64,000 bases of DNA from Tubiluchus corallicola (GCA_030141605.1 JAQGDQ010000608.1:52501-116500), one strand, 5' to 3'; positions 1 to 35,780 are shown, counted from the first letter of the stretch. Numbers and translations are program-made. Notes: generated by a model not told the origin, from the sequence alone.

Positions 1-22473
<22,473 letters not shown>

Positions 22474-22644
22474 GTCGACAAAATCTGGAACAGAATTTAA
22501 ATCAAATTATTAGCAGTTGATTTATTTGTAAAAACAGACATCAGTCGATCAGAAAAGTGAGTTTTAAGTTTTAATTTCAAAAACACGGGTGGGTCAAATA
22601 AAGTAATGACTCCAAAAAATTCTTCCAATGCCATGCGATTAAAT

Positions 22645-23125
22645 CAGGGGTGTGCAAATTGCGGCCCGCCGAGAGAATTTGTGCGGCCCGCGAAAAGATT
22701 TGTCAACCTAATGAAAGTGCGGCCCGGGCGATTAATTGAGTGTATCCAGCTGAAGTCCGTGCCACGATCCCAAAGATAGTGCGGGTAGTTTTTTCTACTA
22801 GATCGGATGCCATTAACCCTTACAAGACGGCTGTAGATTAATGTCACTGTACTACACAGACTGTGTGATACACATTACTAATATGCATTGTAATGAAATT
22901 ACCACTATCTGTCCTGAAAGTAGAAATATATGGTTTGTAATATAAGTTTTAATAACTTCTAAAATAGTTTCTTGAGTGTAGTAGTAATGATGTACGCAGG
23001 TCGGATGCAAAAAATCGTTATTAGGTCTTTCTGTACTTGGCTTCTTGATCAAACTGCCTGTGGCCCGCAGGAATTGTGGGAAAGTTTAATGTGGCCCGGC
23101 TAGTCAGATAATTTTCAAACCCCTG
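22645..23125 (+). mobile_element. hAT-type MITE, copy B
   Basis: Starts CAGGGGTGTGCAAATTGCGG and ends ATTTTCAAACCCCTG. Flanks GATTAAAT and GATTAAAA are an 8-bp target duplication with one change. It lies 160 bases upstream of the ELMO exon 1 acceptor. Confidence 0.9.
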
Positions 23126-23577
23126 GATTAAAACAATAAAAAAGAGATTAGACTTCTATCTAACAAATGAACTAAAGAGTTAAAAAAACTGTCGAAAAAG
23201 TGCCAATCTTGACAAAATTAGCTACAGCACTGATTGTCAAAAATAAACACAGTAAACAAAGCTCACCTGCTTGTTTAACAATTTCCTTATTTAGCCACAT
23301 TTCATTTTAATGATGTTGGGCTCTTAAAACGTTTTTCTCACACTAAGCAAAGTAACTTTAATGTTTCTTCTAATTCACTTTTTAATACAGCTTCTTTAAG
23401 AATTTTGCATCTTTTATTTCCACGACACCGAGTACCTTCACTTTGTATCTGTAGTTTTTATTATTAACGTATCTCTTCGGACAGCTGAGGACGTCTGTGA
23501 GAGACGAATGCTTTTAAAGAAAAAATGAAGAACTTTTGAGACCTAAAATGCATTTTGATTTCTTTTGCCATCTATGA

Positions 23578-23988
23578 CAGGGGTGTGCAAATTATCTGAC
23601 TAACCGGGCCACATTAAGCTTTCCCACAATTCCTGCGGGCCACAGGCAGTTTGGTCAACGAGCCAAATACAGTAGGACCTAATAACGATTTTTTGCATCC
23701 GATTTGCGCACATCATTACTACTGCACTACTATACTGAAGAAACTATTTTAGAAGTTATTAAAATTTATATTAAAAACCATATATTTCGTCACGTCCGAC
23801 AGTGACATTAAGTGACAACAGTCTTGTAAGGGTTAATGCCATCCGATCTAGAGGAAAAAACTACCCGCACTATCTTTGCGATATTGGCGCAGACTTCAGC
23901 TGGATCGCGTGGGCCGCACTTTCATTACGTTGACAAACCTCTTCGCACAAGATCTCTCTTGCGGCGGACCGCAATTTGCACACCCCTG
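23578..23988 (-). mobile_element. hAT-type MITE, copy C, inverted to copy B
   Basis: Ends CAGGGGTGTGCAAATTATCT and GCAATTTGCACACCCCTG, with perfect 8-bp flanks ATCTATGA. Interior order is reversed relative to copies A, B and D. Confidence 0.92.
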
Positions 23989-24443
23989 ATCTATGACCAT
24001 GGCTAATCTCAGAAGAGCGCTACCTTATTTGAGTTAAAGCAATACTTACTAACTGACTACTATCTGATCAAGCACGAACTCAGAATACAAATGGAGATTA
24101 CAATCAGAAACACGCATACTATCAAGAAAGCAGAACAAACATCAGAACATAAAATCTTGTATCTAATGAAAAGACGTCAGACAAAAATCAATTTAGAGCG
24201 CTTAGTCGTAAACTTCGTAACTTTTATGTGAAACCTAAAACGAACACATAAAACAAGAACAAAGCAAACAACTTCATATCTTTACATAAACAAAATCACT
24301 CCCGGAAGATCAATTCAAAGCAAACACAAACAAATATATATAAACGGGTAATAAAGATAACTCAGCACTCGAGCCAAAAATGAAGAATAAGCATCGTTAA
24401 CCAGGAACTTACTGTATTATTGAAATTTGTAATGATCTATTTT

Positions 24444-25067
24444 CTAGGCCTGTAATATCGACACACAGTGATATATTTTATTATGTTACACGTATTGTTC
24501 AAAGTGAACATATATCGGTATAATCTGAGTCAAAGATATTTAGCACATGCTTAATTGACTACTAACAAAAATAGTTTGAAATAATTCAAGCTACAGTAGT
24601 GTGTGCTGTTGATATACAACAATCAGTGCACTGAGCACAGCAGGCGCAAACTTGACCACAGCAGCGGTCATTGCTATTAGAAGATAAAGTGACTTAAAAT
24701 GCAACATGTTTATAATAATCTGTAGACAAATTACACAGTTTGCATACAAACTTCTGAAATGGCAAACATGAACCACAAAAAAAATGCATAAGCGCCTTAC
24801 AAATTTGAAGCATTGAAATGTTTTGCTGTTACGGTGGCTTGCAATGCAAACAATATACAAGGAGCAAACGAAATTAAATCAGTTTGTCATTTTATTTTAG
24901 CATTTGGCAGTCCCAAAATTGTTGACTGATATATATATATATATGATAGCTTCATCTAGTTTTTTTTACAAAGCCTGCAATCTCCAACTAAGGTGTATCG
25001 TGTTGTGACGTTAATATTGTGATATGTATCGCATCGTGATTTAGGCGTATCATTACAGGCCTAGTCA
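24444..25067. mobile_element. Probable MITE with CTAGGCCTGTAAT ends
   Basis: Inverted ends CTAGGCCTGTAATATCGACA at the left and CGTATCATTACAGGCCTAG at the right. The subterminal TGATATGTATCGCATCGTGA resembles hAT-type MITE termini. The target duplication was not resolved. The interior has no gene. Confidence 0.55.
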
Positions 25068-28000
25068 AGAAAGACCAAGACGGCTGATTTGTACTCCCCC
25101 TTTTTCACAGGATTTACATAAGACTACTTACACCTAGTCCACATGTTCTTTCAAAAGAACGACATTCAAAACACTAAACTCTGTCTACATGATCACTGAC
25201 AGTTACTACTTTGCACATAACAATCTGTCGAAGAAGTGTTCTCTAACTTTTAATCATTTCTGGAATGGCGCCAAAACGGCTTATATGAAAACGAACTTTG
25301 TTTTATGCCGTCATACAAAGGGAAAGCGAAATCAAAGAAAAAAGAACTTCGGCAAAGAAATGAACCAAGAAGTTATTATCAAATTTTTCGGTAATTAAAA
25401 GCAAAACTGCATATGAATTTTTAAATTATATTCGGATAACATCAATTGTGTTCATTTGCTGGCCAAATTTTTAACTCTAAATAGTGCAAAAAGAGTTCAT
25501 TGTCAATCCACCATAGTTGCCACAGTACAAGCGCAAGTTCATGTACTTTTCTCTCTACAAGTCTCTAAAACTTACGTACAATCACTCATACAAATTTCTG
25601 CAATTACAGAATATAGTTTATGAGCTCAGTTTCTCTTAATACTAGTCATTTTTAGTGAAACCGCATCGCTTACACACCTGCTACAAATGGACTCTTCTAG
25701 CCAATGCACTAATGCATATTATTATTGGCTGTTCATCCAGACAATGATGACCAACACTGACGAAAATCAAGACAAGGTCGATATCGCCAAATTTAAATAA
25801 CATTCTTGGTGTCCACACGGTCCTGCAACACTGTGTCCACACAGTCCTGCAACACTGCCAAACTCGAGAATGACAGCTTTTTGAATAACCGGGAAAACGG
25901 CCTATCACTCTTACTCTCAGGCCTGCTCTTACAGGCATAAGTTGATGCCAGAAATTTTTAATTTTCTTACTTGTTTTACTCTAATGATGCGTTGACTAAG
26001 GTCTTAGACCTGTGCAACGTTCTCGACCTCTCTATCAGTGATAAAATAAAGATATTCTGTGCGCACCTGGCGGAAGGATATACGCCTATTTTGATACCAA
26101 AATCTTGCCCAATACTGATCCAATCTGATCTTGAAAGGTTAAGTAATAGCGCAGCGAAAACATGATCTGACAATGAATTTCACAGATTAACAATCCTCAA
26201 AGAGAAATAATGTTGGCAAACAGATGTCCTACGGACCTACGGTGTGGTTTTTTTCAATTTCTTGCTATGCCCTCTAGTCCTACTCATGCAATCAAACTCT
26301 TTAATAGTACTTTTGCCTATTATAACTCACACAATTATGTGCCGTCACTGTTTCTGCCACACTGTTTTTTTTCGTAACTTTCGTGTTGTGCTGATATGGT
26401 TATTGCTGTTTTCTGAGTAAATTAACGATCAACCTAAACTCCTACGAACTAACACTACGGCTCTGGCGATGATAAAAGCAAAACTACACTTACAAATAGT
26501 AGATCACTTCCACAATTTTATGCCTCCAGAGGATAGTAAATCTCCCAAACAGTTTAATTTATGCTTGAAACATAGCAAAACGATCCAAAGAAAGCAAAGA
26601 AACCTTCCTTCCTCAATCCACACACGATGAGTAAATTTAGGACTTTCGTGAATACATATTCCGAAACAAAACAAAATACGGATGCATGATTTTTGCGCAG
26701 TTTGCACGCTCTATACACAAACTCTTGCATGAGATAGTTCGGTTAAGACGTTGTGTGCACTGTGTAGGTGAGAGCCGATTAATTGCGTCAGTCTAAGAAA
26801 ACATTTATTTTTGTTAAAATTTTATTTTTCAATGGCAAATAATAGCTGTTAATTAAGACTTCAATGATGCGAACTAAAGGATAGAAAGTTGTTTATTAGC
26901 CGCTGCTGCATACCAAATTTTCTAGATATTGATTTGACAAATGAGGTAGCCAGAAGCAATGAGGAAATACATTAACACTGAGCCTGACGCAATATTGGGT
27001 GACTCATCTGAACCTACTGATGGGAAGTGTTCTGTAGATCCATATAAAATCAATGCTGACCAAAACGTATGAAAAGCAAGTGACTTTTCATAATTTGTCA
27101 TGCACTTCTTTTTGTACGAGAGAGATGTACCAAGAGTGCCTATTTACTTATCTCTTTGCGATATGACCTTTTATCAAAAAATTTGCTTATACTTAGTCAC
27201 TTGTGCAGCTCAATGGCTCCTTAATACAAAGTCCTCAATACATATAATTACCTTAAAGTATATCAGCTTGTATGGTACCTGCTATGACCAAGAAAACTGC
27301 TGCACCAAAAGATTAGGTTAGGTCCAAAATTCCATGTTTATAATAAATGCCGAAAAATGTGCTCATTTTTGTAGTTTGACTGCCATATTAGTCGGCCATC
27401 TTGGATTTTACAATTTTGTAATCCCTTCACCATAATTTAATCATGCAATTAGGCACCAAAAACACTTACCAATAAGTAATAATGAATAATTTAATAAGTT
27501 AACAGCCATATCTTTCACGTCCACTTGAAAATTAAGCCTTTCGGGTGATCAAACATCGGAAAATTTGAATGTCCATTGACTGGAATATATTATGTCGAAC
27601 TGGTAATTGCACGTTGTAATTAACTAATTAATAGTGGTTAGTTGTAAATTATCGTGTTCTGTATTGTCAACGTAGTTTTCATTTTTGCAGGTGATTTTTT
27701 TAATTTTGTTTGCTCAATTTTCGTAAGTTGTAACAAGTCAACAATTACTATTTTTACTATTTTCCCATTTTGTAACTGGTTTATTTAATTTTGTTCATTT
27801 ATTGGTTATTTAGTGGTGTTCTTAATGCAATATACTTTATTATACACTAACAGCGGGAAGCTACATTCAGAAAAGCAGATGGTCTGTACATAAATCTTAT
27901 CTGTGGGCAAGTTCCAGTGCTCCAGCTAAAAATAATTACACTAAAAAATGTTCAGCTTATAAAAACGTTTAAAATTCTTTTTATTGGTCAAAGTTTTCAA

Positions 28001-28828
28001 ATGGCCTTATTTGTACAAAACCATAATTATCGTATATAGCAGCTACTGCTGGTTAATAACGTGTGTTGTAATTACTCCAGTAGTATCATGTTATTCAGTG
28101 TTGTCTGTAGGATATCCAGCCACATTTTCAACCATACAGTTTTTTGCGATTTTTAGACCACATTTTTTCAGATATTTATTGAAAAACAAGAGCACTAAAC
28201 TAACCATTTTCTACAAATACAACCAATATCACGTCGTAACATTGATATTTACTACACTACAAAAAGAAGTTATATTGGCGAATACAAACTCCCAACAATC
28301 CAACAATAACAAACTAGATGATCCAATAATAACAATAATAATAACAGTAAATTGATACTTAGCAACAAATGATTATTACAAGTGAGACCAATACCAACCA
28401 CTTTAACAATAAATTAAGATACGATAATATTCTAAGAAAGAAATGACTTTGGCAAATACAGCATCTTAAACCAGCCACTTATTAGATTTAAACATATAAT
28501 AACAATATAATGATAGTTACCCTTACATTAATAATAAATGATTACAAATGAAACCAACAGCAACCGTTTCTAACAATAAATTAAAATATGACAATATTCC
28601 AAGAATTCTAATAAAAAGTCTGCAAGATTACAACCTGGCGTGCCTAAATATAATCCAGCAAAATTGAAGTGCTGCTAAACCCACTGATGCCAATAACTTG
28701 TTTGCAAAAATTCTGGCTCTTGACTGCAAACCTTTCAATTCTAAACTGTACAGCTTAGCATGACAAAGGATTATCTGTATCCTTTGTTCTTTCTTTGTGA
28801 CAGCTTAGTGAAAACAGATCTTCGTAGT
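25068..28828. other. No gene recognised; upstream flank of ELMO
   Basis: AT-rich sequence with only short ORFs lacking codon or family signal. It contains a 26-bp two-copy repeat (25809-25860, GTCCACACAGTCCTGCAACA). A noncoding first exon of ELMO may lie here or nearer 22.5-24 kb but cannot be located by eye. Confidence 0.6.
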
Positions 28829-29149
28829 CTATCCCCTTCTTGCGAAATAAGTTTTTTTATCTGTCATGTTATCTGTTATCTTTCGACTGTCTCTGACCCG
28901 GTCTATTTCGCGATAAGTGAACTCGCTATTTGGCAGGACACAATTTGCCAAAGATGCTAATAATTCCAGTGCGTCAAAGAAAGACTCCCTCGTAGGGCAG
29001 AATGCTGGATCTTCACCAACATATGGGCAACTCGTCGGACTGCCAAAACTCACATCACCAATTGTTTGAATTGTATGTTTGTCCCAAGCTACAATATCGC
29101 CATTGTTGTCGTAGCATGTGCTGGCCAAATCTTCTAAACAATAAGAAAG
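28829..29149 (-). CDS. Candidate terminal exon of an unrecognised gene
   Basis: After a good acceptor (ctttcttattgtttag, ending about 29134) an open frame of about 100 codons runs to a TAG at 28829. The composition is protein-like: acidic, with several Cys, containing CYDNNGDIVAWDKH, GDVSFGSPTSCPYVGEDPAF and FFDALELLASLANCVLPNSE. I recognise no family, and no upstream exon was found. The dispersed repeat at 29272-29432 begins just upstream, so it may instead be captured or degenerate transposon sequence. Confidence 0.3.
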   Translation of the reverse strand, partial: LSYCLEDLASTCYDNNGDIVAWDKHTIQTIGDVSFGSPTSCPYVGEDPAFCPTRESFFDALELLASLANCVLPNSEFTYREIDRVRDSRKITDNMTDKKTYFARRG

Positions 29150-29271
29150 TATTATTGGTATAGGCAGGGCCTGTTTCAGCCTAAGCAAGGCCCGGGGAAG
29201 TGCGGTGAGTGAAGCCTCCTCGGGGGGGGGTCTTCTTTTGAAGACTGCTAGAAGCCCAAAAAAAATTTTGA

Positions 29272-29432
29272 ACTGCTAGAACGCCGGAGAAGCATTTTCG
29301 AAGAGAAAATATGGAGTTATACAATATGTTCGCATAAAGCCAAAAAAATAATGTTACCTCGGCACGAGGCCCCCTGGAGGGTAAGACCCCGGGGAAGTAT
29401 CCCCATCCCCCCTCTTGAAATAGGCCCTGTGT
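29272..29432 (+). repeat. Dispersed GC-rich repeat, copy 1
   Basis: Shares ACTGCTAGAACGCCGGAGAA, GAGAAAATATGGAGTTATAC and GAGGCCCCCTGGAGGGT with 32219-32545. The second copy is split by a 165-bp segment carrying (GA)n. Confidence 0.85.
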
Positions 29433-29784
29433 GTGTCAGCGACTGAAAAATTTTCAATTTGTTCATAGCGCTTTTTTCCATTTTAGATGTTAGAGAAATT
29501 GTATAACATAGACATATCTATGTTAGTTTATTCTGCAAAAATACAAATTTTCTGTAGTCTACAATTACTACATCTGCAAATCTACTGAAATAAGTGCAAA
29601 AAAATAAGTGCTACAGATTACTACGTTACGCTAAAATGCATACATACATTGTTGGTTCAATATTGAGTCGAGAAAAAGCCAGAATGTCAGTAAAAGGTAG
29701 CAGTATAATTATAAGTCAAATTTTAAATGTAACAGAGACGTGTGTACATAACAAGTTCCACCTATATAATGTCAGAGTAGAAAA

Positions 29785-29989
29785 AGTAGTCTAGCTTGTT
29801 GAGCTACAGTGTAATATATTGTGGCTTCTAATGCATATACTACCTTGAGAAGGGGTAGTCTAGCTTGTTGAACTACAGTCTAATATATTGTGGCTTCTGA
29901 TGCATATACTACCTTGGGAAGGGGTAGTCCAGCTTGTTGAACTACAGTCTAATATATTGTGGCTTCTAATGCATATACTACCTTGTGAA
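29785..29989. repeat. 68-bp tandem repeat, 3 copies
   Basis: Units contain AGCTTGTTGAACTACAGTCT and GCATATACTACCTTG, with few differences. Confidence 0.93.
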
Positions 29990-30444
29990 GAGGTAATGGA
30001 CCAAAACATTTGCACCTGCAACAATGAACAATTACATGAAGCAGATTCCAAAATAATGATGAAATACATTTCATACCGTGTATTACAGTAACTGGACCAA
30101 CAAAAGAGCAGAGACGACCGCTTTTATACAGGCCAGATGCATAACTTGGCTTCAACAGAAACTTACATTTTGCCTGAAAGGTGTTCAGTACACTATTTTC
30201 TGTATGACCATATATATATATGTGACAACATATGCATATTTTACTAGTAATTATAAATACGTTTTTTGTCCCTATAATGTACGTTCTTTTATATGGTACT
30301 TTTTGTGCAGAAATAAAGATATAAATAAAAAACAATAAATAAAGTTTTACGACATCATGAATTTTATTTGTAGCACTGAATAGACGACAAATTTTATTAA
30401 TCAGTTAGATCTTAGCTTACTTGTACTTGATCTTCCAGATCTGA

Positions 30445-30445
30445 A

Positions 30446-30540
<95 letters not shown>
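30445..30540. repeat. (GAT)n microsatellite
   Basis: About 32 uninterrupted GAT units. The poly-Met ORF read from it is an artefact. Confidence 0.98.
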
Positions 30541-31574
30541 GTCTTTATTATTCTCTGTTTGCAGGGAAAAATTTCTGTACAGATTTAAACAGTTTCACAT
30601 ACACACTAGATAGAGTGAATTATACAACATTACATGTTAAGCATTCTGTAATTAGCTTTTTTCATGATGCGTATAACATTATTTAGACTTCAGAGAATCC
30701 AATTATATGCATATTATATTAACATTAAACTAATAATCCACTGGAAATGAAGCAACACTTATTTTGAATTGGCGTTGGCGTGGTATTCTGGGCAATTCTG
30801 ACCATTTTACAGTTGTAACACTTTTCAGTGTGAAGTGGGACTTAATAAAGGATTTTCAATGGAGAATTGGCAAAGGACACCTTGCAGTTAGATAGGTAAA
30901 TTCAACAATTTCGACTGTCAAGCAAAAACAGCCTTTCATCTGAAAGTTTGTAATTAGATAAACTAAAGTTTTTTCGAAGGTCTGAAACATGTCAATGTAT
31001 ATGCGTATATGCATTATTTATGATATTAAACACGGAGTAATAAAGTAAGTGCTAAAATCAATGTTGTTAATGAAGCAAGTTTCCTATCTAGTAACATAAA
31101 AATGCAATTAAATTAAATAAACGAAAAATCACTTTTTTACAAAGTGTCGAAGTATCAATGTTACCCCGCTTTACCTTACCACTTAATAAAATCCATTTAC
31201 GGCATCATTATTTTTTTTTCATCAATAAACATACTTATGACATTTATCAGACTAATTTCAAATACTATAACAAACTAGAAAAATTACCAAAATTGTATTT
31301 CTTATGACTATCTTCAATTCTTTATCTGTATTTCGCTATCTACCTGTTGTAAGTTGACAGATCGCGAGTAAAAAGAATTTTAGAAGTCTTCATGCATCCA
31401 GGGACATTATTTTGTTCACCTCTGTTCTACTGGTTGTTGAATAGCTACTTTTTCACTGGACTACAATCAGGTAGTCTGTACACAAATGGCGCGTTTTATT
31501 TTCCTTGCTCATTTTAGAAGAATAATTTTATACTCGTTACCATGGGAATTAGTCTGCATCATCATCTCCTAAAA

Positions 31575-31660
31575 GTGCGTCATGACACATTACGTCATTG
31601 ATATGAAGATAACAATCGTTGCCATGGCAACGACTGTTCTTCTTTCTTGCAGTGACGTGA
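31575..31660 (+). promoter_or_regulatory. Candidate promoter: RFX X-box and CRE-like sites
   Basis: A perfect 14-bp palindrome GTTGCCATGGCAAC at 31618-31631 equals the RFX X-box consensus (GTNRCC, then RGYAAC). CRE-like TTACGTCATTG at 31591-31601 and GTGACGTGAT near 31653 flank it. About 150 bases downstream is an ORF with an excellent Kozak context. Function is inferred from motifs only. Confidence 0.4.
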
Positions 31661-31780
31661 TAGATGTCAGCCTTTGTTCGGCCTCATTTCTTTCTTAGCT
31701 GACGATGCGGAAAGAGCGATATACAGTGTATTATTATTATTATTATTTGCGAGTCATTTTGTGCGTTTTATTGGGCTACC

Positions 31781-32032
31781 ATGGGGTGTTTTAGTTTCTT
31801 GTGTAACCGCGAGCGCCGTGAGGACCGTGAGGACCAACCGGTGCCTAGACGCTGGAGGATCCGGACTATATGGTCTAGGACCCGGGGGCGCGTTGCTCCT
31901 ATACTCTCAGTCCAATCCTCGTCTGGGACATCCACGCGTTGTAGTGGTGAGGGAGAGTCTTCCGGGACAACCGTGGGGGCGGTTCGTCTTGGAAGCTCGA
32001 GTAGCATGGGTCTCCCTCTGGTTGAGTGCTGA
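31781..32032 (+). CDS. Candidate small gene or first exon, MGC-type acylated basic protein
   Basis: Eighty-three codons starting CTACCATGGGG, a near-ideal Kozak context. The N-terminus MGCFSFLCNRERREDRED has Gly2 and Cys3/Cys8 as in dual myristoyl/palmitoyl proteins, followed by an Arg-rich stretch (PVPRRWRIRTIWSRTRGR) and a Ser/Gly-rich tail. The segment is GC-rich in an AT-rich region. A possible internal donor (TGTAGTG|gtgagg, near 31948) means it could be a first exon. No family is recognised. It could be repeat-derived, since the next 200 bases hold a duplicated segment. Confidence 0.35.
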   Translation: MGCFSFLCNRERREDREDQPVPRRWRIRTIWSRTRGRVAPILSVQSSSGTSTRCSGEGESSGTTVGAVRLGSSSSMGLPLVEC

Positions 32033-32068
32033 ATGTCATTCTTAAGTACTAACCTTACCGTACCATGC

Positions 32069-32175
32069 TCTCACATCTGGGCTCTGGTCAGGACAGCCAC
32101 TATTGGACTGTCAGAGCCCAGTTGGTAGGCGGGGTTGAGCGGAAATCTGGGCTCTGGTCAGGACAGCCACTAAGC
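32069..32175 (+). repeat. Duplicated 27-bp segment
   Basis: TCTGGGCTCTGGTCAGGACA plus GCCACTA occurs twice (32078 and 32147), with a further inverted GTCAGAGCCCAG between the copies. Confidence 0.85.
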
Positions 32176-32218
32176 GCAGAGGGGCGGGCGCTACTGTGGT
32201 TGGCGGCCAGAAAGTTTT

Positions 32219-32367
32219 TGAACTGCTAGAACGCCGGAGAAGCATTTTCGAAGAGAAAATATGGAGTTATACAGTTGTTAAAGGAAAGAACAATTGAAAG
32301 AAAAACTGCTTTATTCTCAAGACCAGTCCTCAATACTTGTCAATGCTGGCAAACTGCGCGCCTGCGG

Positions 32368-32432
<65 letters not shown>

Positions 32433-32545
32433 AGGCAGTATGTTCGCATAAAGCAAAAAAATTGTTACCTTGGTGCGAGGCCCCCCTGGAGGGTGAGGCC
32501 CCGGGGAAGTATCCGCACTTCCCCCCCTGAAATAGGTCCTGGGTA
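32219..32545 (+). repeat. Dispersed GC-rich repeat, copy 2, interrupted
   Basis: Homologous to 29272-29432 at 32219-32273 and again from about 32440. The segment 32274-32439 between them is absent from copy 1 and ends in (GA)n (32371-32428). Either it was inserted here or copy 1 lost it. Confidence 0.8.
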
Positions 32546-32559
32546 TAGGCATACATAGA

Positions 32560-34690
32560 ACAGAACCAGACATATAAATCCATGTCAAAGGATTAGCTTT
32601 GAAGAGGGTTATGTCCAACTCTAAACTAGTTTGACGAAAGAACGACTAGAAGTGGAATATATTTGAGGTCAAATAGTAAGGGTCACGATCACTGATCGAG
32701 CTGTTGAATTTTACTTTATAGCACATATTAACAAATCATTATTGGACTTTTTTAATTTAGAATTTGTCTCTAGTGCAAATTATAGTATTTACTATCAAAC
32801 CTGGCAAGATGTGTATCGGGATCAGCATCAACCTATTTTGGTTTTGTGAATGAAGGAAAATCAAGTAAAGAAGATAGATAGATTTCGTACCCATTACTTA
32901 AGTTTAATTTATTTAGTGTGAAGATTATCTATCCAGCAAAATGTGGATAGTCAAACATAAAACTGATTTGAGACTGTTAAGTTTACAGCCCACCCACTGT
33001 TTACGTGCGTGCTAATTTTCCCACTGGACACAGCTAAATGCAATATTACTGCATTATAGACCATTTTGCGGTTGCTAGAAGCTATTGCTTCAAGCAAGTT
33101 CATCTCAAATTCGTGACTCATCATTTCACTACTACCGTGAAAGGGGATCAGGCCCCTTGGGGCCAACCACTAAATGCAGAAGTGCTGTTACAGTTAGCTA
33201 AAAACTGTCTACACAACGGAAATTGAAAAGAGAATCGACACTATGTAAGTGATATACGTAAACATAACTTCACTATGCAAATCAGCTGGCTGCTCCGTGG
33301 ATTGCGCAAACAAACAAGAGGTTGATGTGTGTCTTGGTTTACTGCTGAAAAACTTTATTTAGCCCTAAAAAGTTCTTACGAAATTCTGTTGGTGCACGTG
33401 CGTCAATGCGTCCACCTGCCGGCGACCATTAGTCATGAAATACAATTAGCCCACGTAACGTAAATTAATAATGGAAATTACATGTTTACGACACCCTATA
33501 TGGTACACAGTTAATTAATACTCCACAATTCTTCGCCTGAGATCATGTAAGGCCGATGGGCATTCAAGCAAATTATCTATGGCGTCTTTTTCTCTAAATT
33601 CACGTGCCCAACGTAAGTGTAATACAGAACAAATCAAAATAGTTAACTACCGGATTTCAGTATTCTTGAGCTGTGAGTCCAGGTCTTCAGCCTGATAACA
33701 ATTAGATTCACACCAAGATAATGTAAACTTTACCAATACTAACTAAAGCTTTTTTGATCTCAGTTCTCTAATACAATCTGTTGTGTAAAATCTAGATCGA
33801 TAGCAGCAGATATTGTTATCAAATATGGGTACTGTATCCACGTTGTTACAGGACTATTACCCGTCGAGATACAGCATAATTATAAATCTGTTCGACAAAT
33901 ATTCATGTACACCTATTTTTACCTTTACATACCAGAACAGCAATTTCAAATGCAATAATAGTTACAATATCTAAGCTTAAAACAATACAAAAGGAAATAC
34001 ATCGTGTTATAATCAAAACAGTAATATTAGGATTTACTAAAGCAATTTATAATCCACATTTAAACATATCATTAAATGTAAACAACCTAGTTACTGTTAC
34101 ATTGCCACTATTACAAAATAATACTGATATACCAGACCTCAACAGAAAGAAAAACATGATATACCAAAATACTATCACAACTAAGCAAATTTTAACACTA
34201 TCATACCTCTCGAGAAGAACACACCTCTGTGTCTCAAAAACCGATCTCTCTTCTCCCGAACAGTAGAGGTTGAGCGATTATATCCAAAATTCGCCCTAGA
34301 GTCACCGTGGTCGTGGTCGCTTGACTTAATGTTTTATAATAGGCCTAACACCGCCTTAGACAAGGGTCATAGGGGTTTGGAGTTCTGCAACTTGTTTCGG
34401 GTGTGTCCGCCCTATTATTTATCGTTTATCGACAGTGGTTTATTGTTCCTAAGGGCGTACCTTCCTTCAGGGCCAACTAAGACGAGCATATGCTTAGCTC
34501 TGTGAAATATAATGGTTTACCATTAATCAATGACAAACCACCGACCAGTTCCCAAGGCTTTCATGTATACTATTACTTAACTTCCTTATACAAACACCTG
34601 GCAGTTAATCAAGGATATTAAGATTAAGACATATTTTTATTGAGAAGGTGCATATTAGAAAATTGGCTGACTGTTACAAAATAAACTGTT
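32560..34690. other. No gene recognised
   Basis: AT-rich intergenic DNA. I see no splice-consistent coding segments and no recognisable element. Confidence 0.55.
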
Positions 34691-34839
34691 CACTCTACTT
34701 TGAATGAACAGAAACTGTTATACAAAATTTTGATCTAGTTGTGCGGTTTTTGAGAAACCCGACACGACACAGCACACAATTTCAACTTTGTGCAAAACGT
34801 TTCGCCATGCTTCTGTGTTGCTGATGTTGGTATTGTAGG

Positions 34840-35010
34840 TGTCGTCAACACCACTGTCATCATCGTCATGATCACCTTGTGATGTGATGGGTTTGGTGTA
34901 GTGTGGTGTGATGTAGTGGATGTGGTGTGGTTTAGTGGGTGTGGTGTGGTGAGAGTGCAGTGGATGGTGTGATGGGTGTAGCGTGGTGTGGGGTGGGTGG
35001 TGTGGGTTGT
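34840..35010. repeat. G/T-rich low-complexity tract
   Basis: Irregular GTGGTGTGGT repeats; minus-strand His/Thr/Pro-rich ORFs here are composition artefacts. Confidence 0.85.
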
Positions 35011-35497
35011 CATTGGTTTGTGTGCAAAATTCATTTGGCTTATATAAATAAATCCTGAAAACCACCAAAATTATAGATTAAAGTAGTGCTTGGGATTTGC
35101 TGTGTTTTTATCTTACCATCAACTGGATTAGTGTTACCTATGCAGAAATCAATTTTAACTGTTCTGCACTAAGTAGTTTTATAAAATTATTTTAATAATA
35201 ATTGTTCTGTTAGTAATCGATTAAATATCATTTGCTTTTGTTGGTTTTGCGATCTGTAAAAGGGATCTATTATTCTATCCCAGTCTGAGATGATTGCATG
35301 GGGCACGTAACAACACTCATTCAGCCACTTGACTGATGGATTGATTGACTGATTGATTGATGAATTCCCATTGTCATAAAAATATATATGCAATGTTTAC
35401 TTCGACAGACAACATGACAGCGCATCAGTGAGCCAGTATATGATAATGAGACTGTTCATTCATGATTAGATTGCTACTACAAAGGTACAACATTTCT

Positions 35498-35501
<4 letters not shown>

Positions 35502-35580
<79 letters not shown>

Positions 35581-35641
35581 CACACAAACACAACATTACA
35601 ATAAATGTTATTATTATAATATAAAATATTATAACTACACA

Positions 35642-35727
<86 letters not shown>

Positions 35728-35732
35728 ACACA

Positions 35733-35780
<48 letters not shown>

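Noticed and set aside
31674-32045. A 123-codon ORF overlapping the MGC frame
   Set aside because: The alternative frame has weaker start context and runs through a TTA microsatellite; treated as a shadow.
34718-35068. His/Thr/Pro-rich minus ORFs
   Set aside because: Composition of a GTGGTGTG tract, no protein signal.
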